Positions 19,305-21,886 of a stretch of DNA of 21,886 nucleotides are shown one piece after another (the first letter of the stretch is position 1; the number at the start of each line of letters is the position of its first letter). The translations under genes and the position numbers were made by a program. Source of the DNA: Brachionus koreanus (lineage: Eukaryota > Rotifera > Eurotatoria > Ploima > Brachionidae); contig PJRA01000473.1 in assembly GCA_016987375.1 (NCBI GenBank), forward strand, positions 244,348 through 266,233, in the 5' to 3' direction. The notes beneath the pieces were generated by a model. The model did not search any database and was not told where the DNA came from. It was given only the letters and a program-made list of their open reading frames with translations.

Positions 19305-19921
19305 CAGAGTTGTTTAAAAGTCCAAAATTAAAGTCAAAGTCTTTGAAATTAAAGTACCAGTCCGGACTTCAAACAATTATATAATTTATATTATTTTTTT
19401 ATTAATTTTTAAATTTTTATTCAAAAAAAGAAATTTGTTTTTAAAATTTTTCGTTATTAATAATTGTTTATATGTTAAAGAAATTAAAATTTTAATTAAG
19501 TTAAGTTTGCTTATATTTTTAAATTTTAAAATTAATTTTGTAATTATAATTTTAAAATTTCAAATTCTTTTTTTAAAGCATCTTTGAATATAATTTAAAA
19601 CAAAAAATATAAATTTCAATTTATTAATCCAGAGGTATAACCAATTATTTTAAATATTTAGATACAGTAAAAAACTAAAAATCAAATGAAGAAATTGTGT
19701 AAACAGTTCTAAATTATAAATGAATAAATTATTTAAATATTATAATTATCTCTAAAAATCTATGCTTATTTAGTATTAATTTTACCTCTTTTTTTAAAAA
19801 TAATTTAAAATAAATTGTTAATTTCAATAAATGAATTTTAGTTTTAATCGTTCTTTTAAAAAAGAATTAAAAAAATATTTAATTTAAAAGTCTTCTGACT
19901 TGTGACTTTTAAACAACTCTG
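19305..19921. mobile_element. hAT-type MITE, 617 bp, with intact ends and target duplication
   Basis: The left end CAGAGTTGTTTAAAAGTC (19305-19322) is the exact reverse complement of the right end (19904-19921), giving 18-bp perfect terminal inverted repeats. Both sides are flanked directly by the same 8 bases, AGAATGAC (19297-19304 and 19922-19929). An 8-bp duplication and ends starting CAGAG are the signature of hAT transposons. The subterminal zone repeats AAAGTC-like words (several within 19317-19350). The interior is AT-rich and has no coding capacity, so it needs a transposase from elsewhere. It lies in non-coding DNA upstream of the RNA-binding exon. Confidence 0.85.
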
Positions 19922-19929
19922 AGAATGAC
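19922..19929 (+). repeat. Right 8-bp target-site duplication of the MITE
   Basis: AGAATGAC directly abutting the right inverted repeat. Confidence 0.85.
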
Positions 19930-20382
19930 TAAATCTTGCCGTGACATATTCACTCACTCAACTCGAAAATCGAGATCATTCGAGAATTATTTTTATTTTT
20001 TCAAAGATCATGTAACATGACTTTTCAACAGACACTTTTATTTTCAATTTGAAAAGCCATTGTTTTTTTAAAGTACTTATTTATATTTCCCTCCTAATTT
20101 ACAAATTAAAAAAGTTATCAGAACGTGCAAAAAAATAGGAGAGTACTGGCAATTTGGTTTTGGTATGGCTTAAGAAATTTCTATTTGCCTTATTAGTAGT
20201 GAATTCGTAACCAGAATTGTTCAAGTCAATGCGTTTATGACTTTAAAATGACAATTTTTTTTTACTTTTGCACAAGCTTCTTTTTTACTCGAGAGTGGGT
20301 TTTTTCCTTTTTTAATTTTAAATTCAAGCCAGTCTTGATTCCAGAATTCCTATTTCAGATGTTAGCTTATTAAAGGCTATTT
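19930..20382. other. AT-rich DNA right of the MITE
   Basis: No gene recognised. A small cluster of CTCGA/TCGAG words occurs at about 19957-19983 (CTCGAAAATCGAG, then ATTCGAGAA), possibly part of an older repeat. Confidence 0.35.
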
Positions 20383-20652
20383 TTAAACAAGAAAACTTTG
20401 TTTCTTTATAAGTGATACAATGTTCTTCGGTAAACTTGATTTGAAAAATTCTGAGATCGGAATAATTTTCAAAGTTCTAGAAATATGTTCATTTATTTCT
20501 TCAAATCTCTTACACAAGTAATGTTTTTTTGTGAGGTCTAAATAATTCCTGATAATTTCCTCAATTGACTTTTTTAAATCAACATATATATCAGGTACCT
20601 CTCCTGTTTTATAATGTTCAACTGATATATATATGCTTGTATTGAGAATCGA
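20383..20652 (-). pseudogene. Unrecognised decayed coding fragment
   Basis: Minus-strand stop-to-stop frame of 89 residues with no Met, containing EHYKTGEVPDIYVDLKKSIE, RNYLDLTKKHYLCKRFEEI and LKIIPISEFFKSSLPKNI before TAA. The composition is protein-like rather than AT-noise. A second frame just upstream (about 20700-20645) reads DKIFDFNDIMSDRFSIQAYI and could be its continuation across a frameshift. I do not recognise the family. It could be a relic of a duplicated gene or of a transposon, or an exon of the minus-strand gene, though no acceptor or donor pair stood out. Confidence 0.4.
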
Positions 20653-20962
20653 TCACTCATTATGTCATTAAAGTCAAATATTTTATCTGAGAGTGAAATT
20701 TTTCAAAAATTTCCTAAATACCTATCATAATTTTTTTTCAATTTAAATTTTGTACAAAGATTTATAATTCAACGACCATAAATTTTGTATTTATTTATCT
20801 AATTCTAATTATATTAATTTACTTGGAAAAAAGACAATAAAATGTAATACATGAAAATTTGAAGAGAATTCTTAAGGTTTACAAAGCTTCATTTGTGCAT
20901 GTAATAGTTTGTTTGAGGTCGCAATTTTTGAGAGGTCATATTATAAGGCTGGGGCAAAAACC

Positions 20963-21568
20963 GTCAAATAAAAATGAATTTTGTCAAATATAATCGTCAA
21001 ATTAGCTTTAGTCAAATAAATAAAAAAATTGTCAAATAAAAAAAAATGTCAAATTGAATTTGAAAAAATATAAATTGTATACAAATAAATGCGTGTTTAA
21101 ATTTAATAAATAATTTTTAAATTTTAAATAAATAATCCAAAAATTTCAAATCTTTTTCTAATGAATATATTTCCGAACATCTACGATCTAGACTGCACAC
21201 AGTCAAGTAGCTCTGCACATGCGCGTAATCCGACCCATCTAAACGACAGGATTTTACGAGTTACGAGTTATTTTACGAGTTATTCAAAATGTACGAAAAT
21301 TTGAATAAAGCCTTGCAATTGAAGAAGACTTTATTCAAGATTCTTCTTGGGCCAAACTAACTAATAGCTCTTTCGATGGAATGACTATTAGAAATTACTA
21401 CTGTAGTACAGCAGGAAAGTTAAAGGAAATTTGACATTTATTTTATTTATTTGACACATATACATTTGACACTTTTCAAATAAATTTGACGTCTTTATTT
21501 TTTATTTGACGTCTTGGTATTAGACAAAAAACAAACTTTATTTGACGAATTATTTTTTTTTATTTGAC
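20963..21568. mobile_element. Element with opposed subterminal GTCAAAT arrays
   Basis: Six GTCAAAT copies point inward on the left (20963, 20983, 20996, 21011, 21031, 21048). Seven ATTTGAC copies, the reverse complement, lie on the right (21429, 21449, 21464, 21484, 21504, 21540, 21562). Many are extended to GTCAAATAAA. Spacing is irregular (13-36 bp), unlike a simple tandem repeat. Such mirrored subterminal arrays are typical of transposase-binding sites in DNA transposons. The middle is less AT-rich and carries a decayed ORF. Exact termini and target duplication could not be fixed, so the coordinates are the outermost motifs. Confidence 0.6.
21240..21435 (+). pseudogene. Decayed ORF, possible FLYWCH/MULE-type zinc-finger start
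   Basis: ATG at 21290 opens MYENLNKAL. Another frame from about 21315 reads AIEEDFIQDSSWAKLTNSS then FDGMTIRNYYCSTAGKLKE before TGA, so one frameshift would join them. The W...S.DG...YYC pattern resembles the first half of FLYWCH or FAR1-like fingers found at the start of Mutator-like transposases; the second half and catalytic domain are missing. Just upstream, three overlapping TTACGAGTTA units (21253-21282) and the palindrome-like GCACATGCGC may be promoter remains. The family call is tentative. Confidence 0.3.
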
Positions 21569-21782
21569 AAAAAAACATTTACTCAATGAATAATAGCTTT
21601 AAATAACATTACCAAAAAAGCTAAATCGATATAGCAATGTGTGAAATTAGTCATTTAAATAAATAAATTAAATAAATTAGTCATTAATTCAATTCATTCA
21701 TTAATGATATTAAATTTTAATTAACTTTTATTTATTTAGAAAACAAAAGAAAATAATTTTCGGCAGTCAAGCCAATTGATTA
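21569..21782. other. AT-rich spacer
   Basis: No gene seen between the array element and the SINE. Contains several ATTAAT/TAAATAAAT runs. Confidence 0.35.
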
Positions 21783-21886
21783 GCCCTTATAGCCGAGTGT
21801 TAGTCATGCAAACAGTGGGTGGAAGGTTAAAACCCCGCTGAGGGTGGAAAAATCTTCAAATGTCTCTGCAATACGGGGCGCATGTT
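21783..21886 (+). mobile_element. tRNA-derived SINE, 3' end cut by the window
   Basis: The first 64 bases (21783-21846) mimic a tRNA. The 5' GCCCTTA can pair with TGAGGGT over seven positions, counting two G-T pairs. An A box TAGCCGAGTG starts at 21790, and a degenerate B box GGTTAAAACCC lies at 21825-21835 (GGTTCGA expected). The T stem is broken, and the anticodon region is too short and irregular for a working tRNA. Non-tRNA sequence (TCTTCAAATGTCTCTGC) follows without a break, as in a SINE body. A plain tRNA pseudogene is the alternative. Confidence 0.6.

Noticed and set aside
20963..21568. CRISPR array reading of the spaced 7-mers
   Set aside because: The repeats are too short, irregularly spaced and orientation-flipped, in a eukaryotic context.

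Overview
This window is nuclear DNA of an AT-rich animal. The genes carry GT-AG introns, most only 46-66 bp long, and two introns of about 2.9 and 3.5 kb are packed with transposon debris. Metazoan polyadenylation signals, jockey/CR1-like LINE reverse transcriptase relics, and piggyBac-, hAT- and SINE-type elements fit a small invertebrate genome. A monogonont rotifer is my best guess, from general resemblance only. All proposed reading frames use the standard code and end in TAA.

Layout. (1) 605-6031 (+): a coiled-coil protein gene open at its 5' end, tentatively CCDC162-like; its big intron holds an antisense, catalytically damaged LINE fragment. (2) 6239-6440: relics of a hAT-type terminus and a second LINE. 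(3) 7255-7470 (+): an intronless 71-aa Cys-rich/Pro-rich protein (MGCCCC...) with a TATA box and poly(A) signal. (4) 7938-8805 (-): an internally deleted piggyBac-like element keeping parts of both transposase ends. (5) 9127-16244 (+): a second large coiled-coil gene, reconstructed as 12 exons (970 aa), tentatively CCDC178-like, with a 40-nt micro-exon and a 3.5-kb intron containing another antisense LINE. (6) 16759-18469 (-): the last exon of an RNA-binding protein gene (two RRM-like domains plus a long C-terminal part), tail-to-tail with the previous gene. (7) 18470-21886: transposon-rich DNA with a 617-bp hAT-type MITE (perfect 18-bp inverted ends, 8-bp target duplication), a decayed minus-strand ORF, an element with opposed GTCAAAT arrays around a decayed zinc-finger-like ORF, and a tRNA-derived SINE running off the window end.

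No operon-like cooperation is visible. The two long coiled-coil genes belong to families usually tied to cilia, flagella or testis, but that is inference. Family names come from memory of sequence style, not from a search. Exon joins were checked by hand for reading-frame phase and splice dinucleotides.
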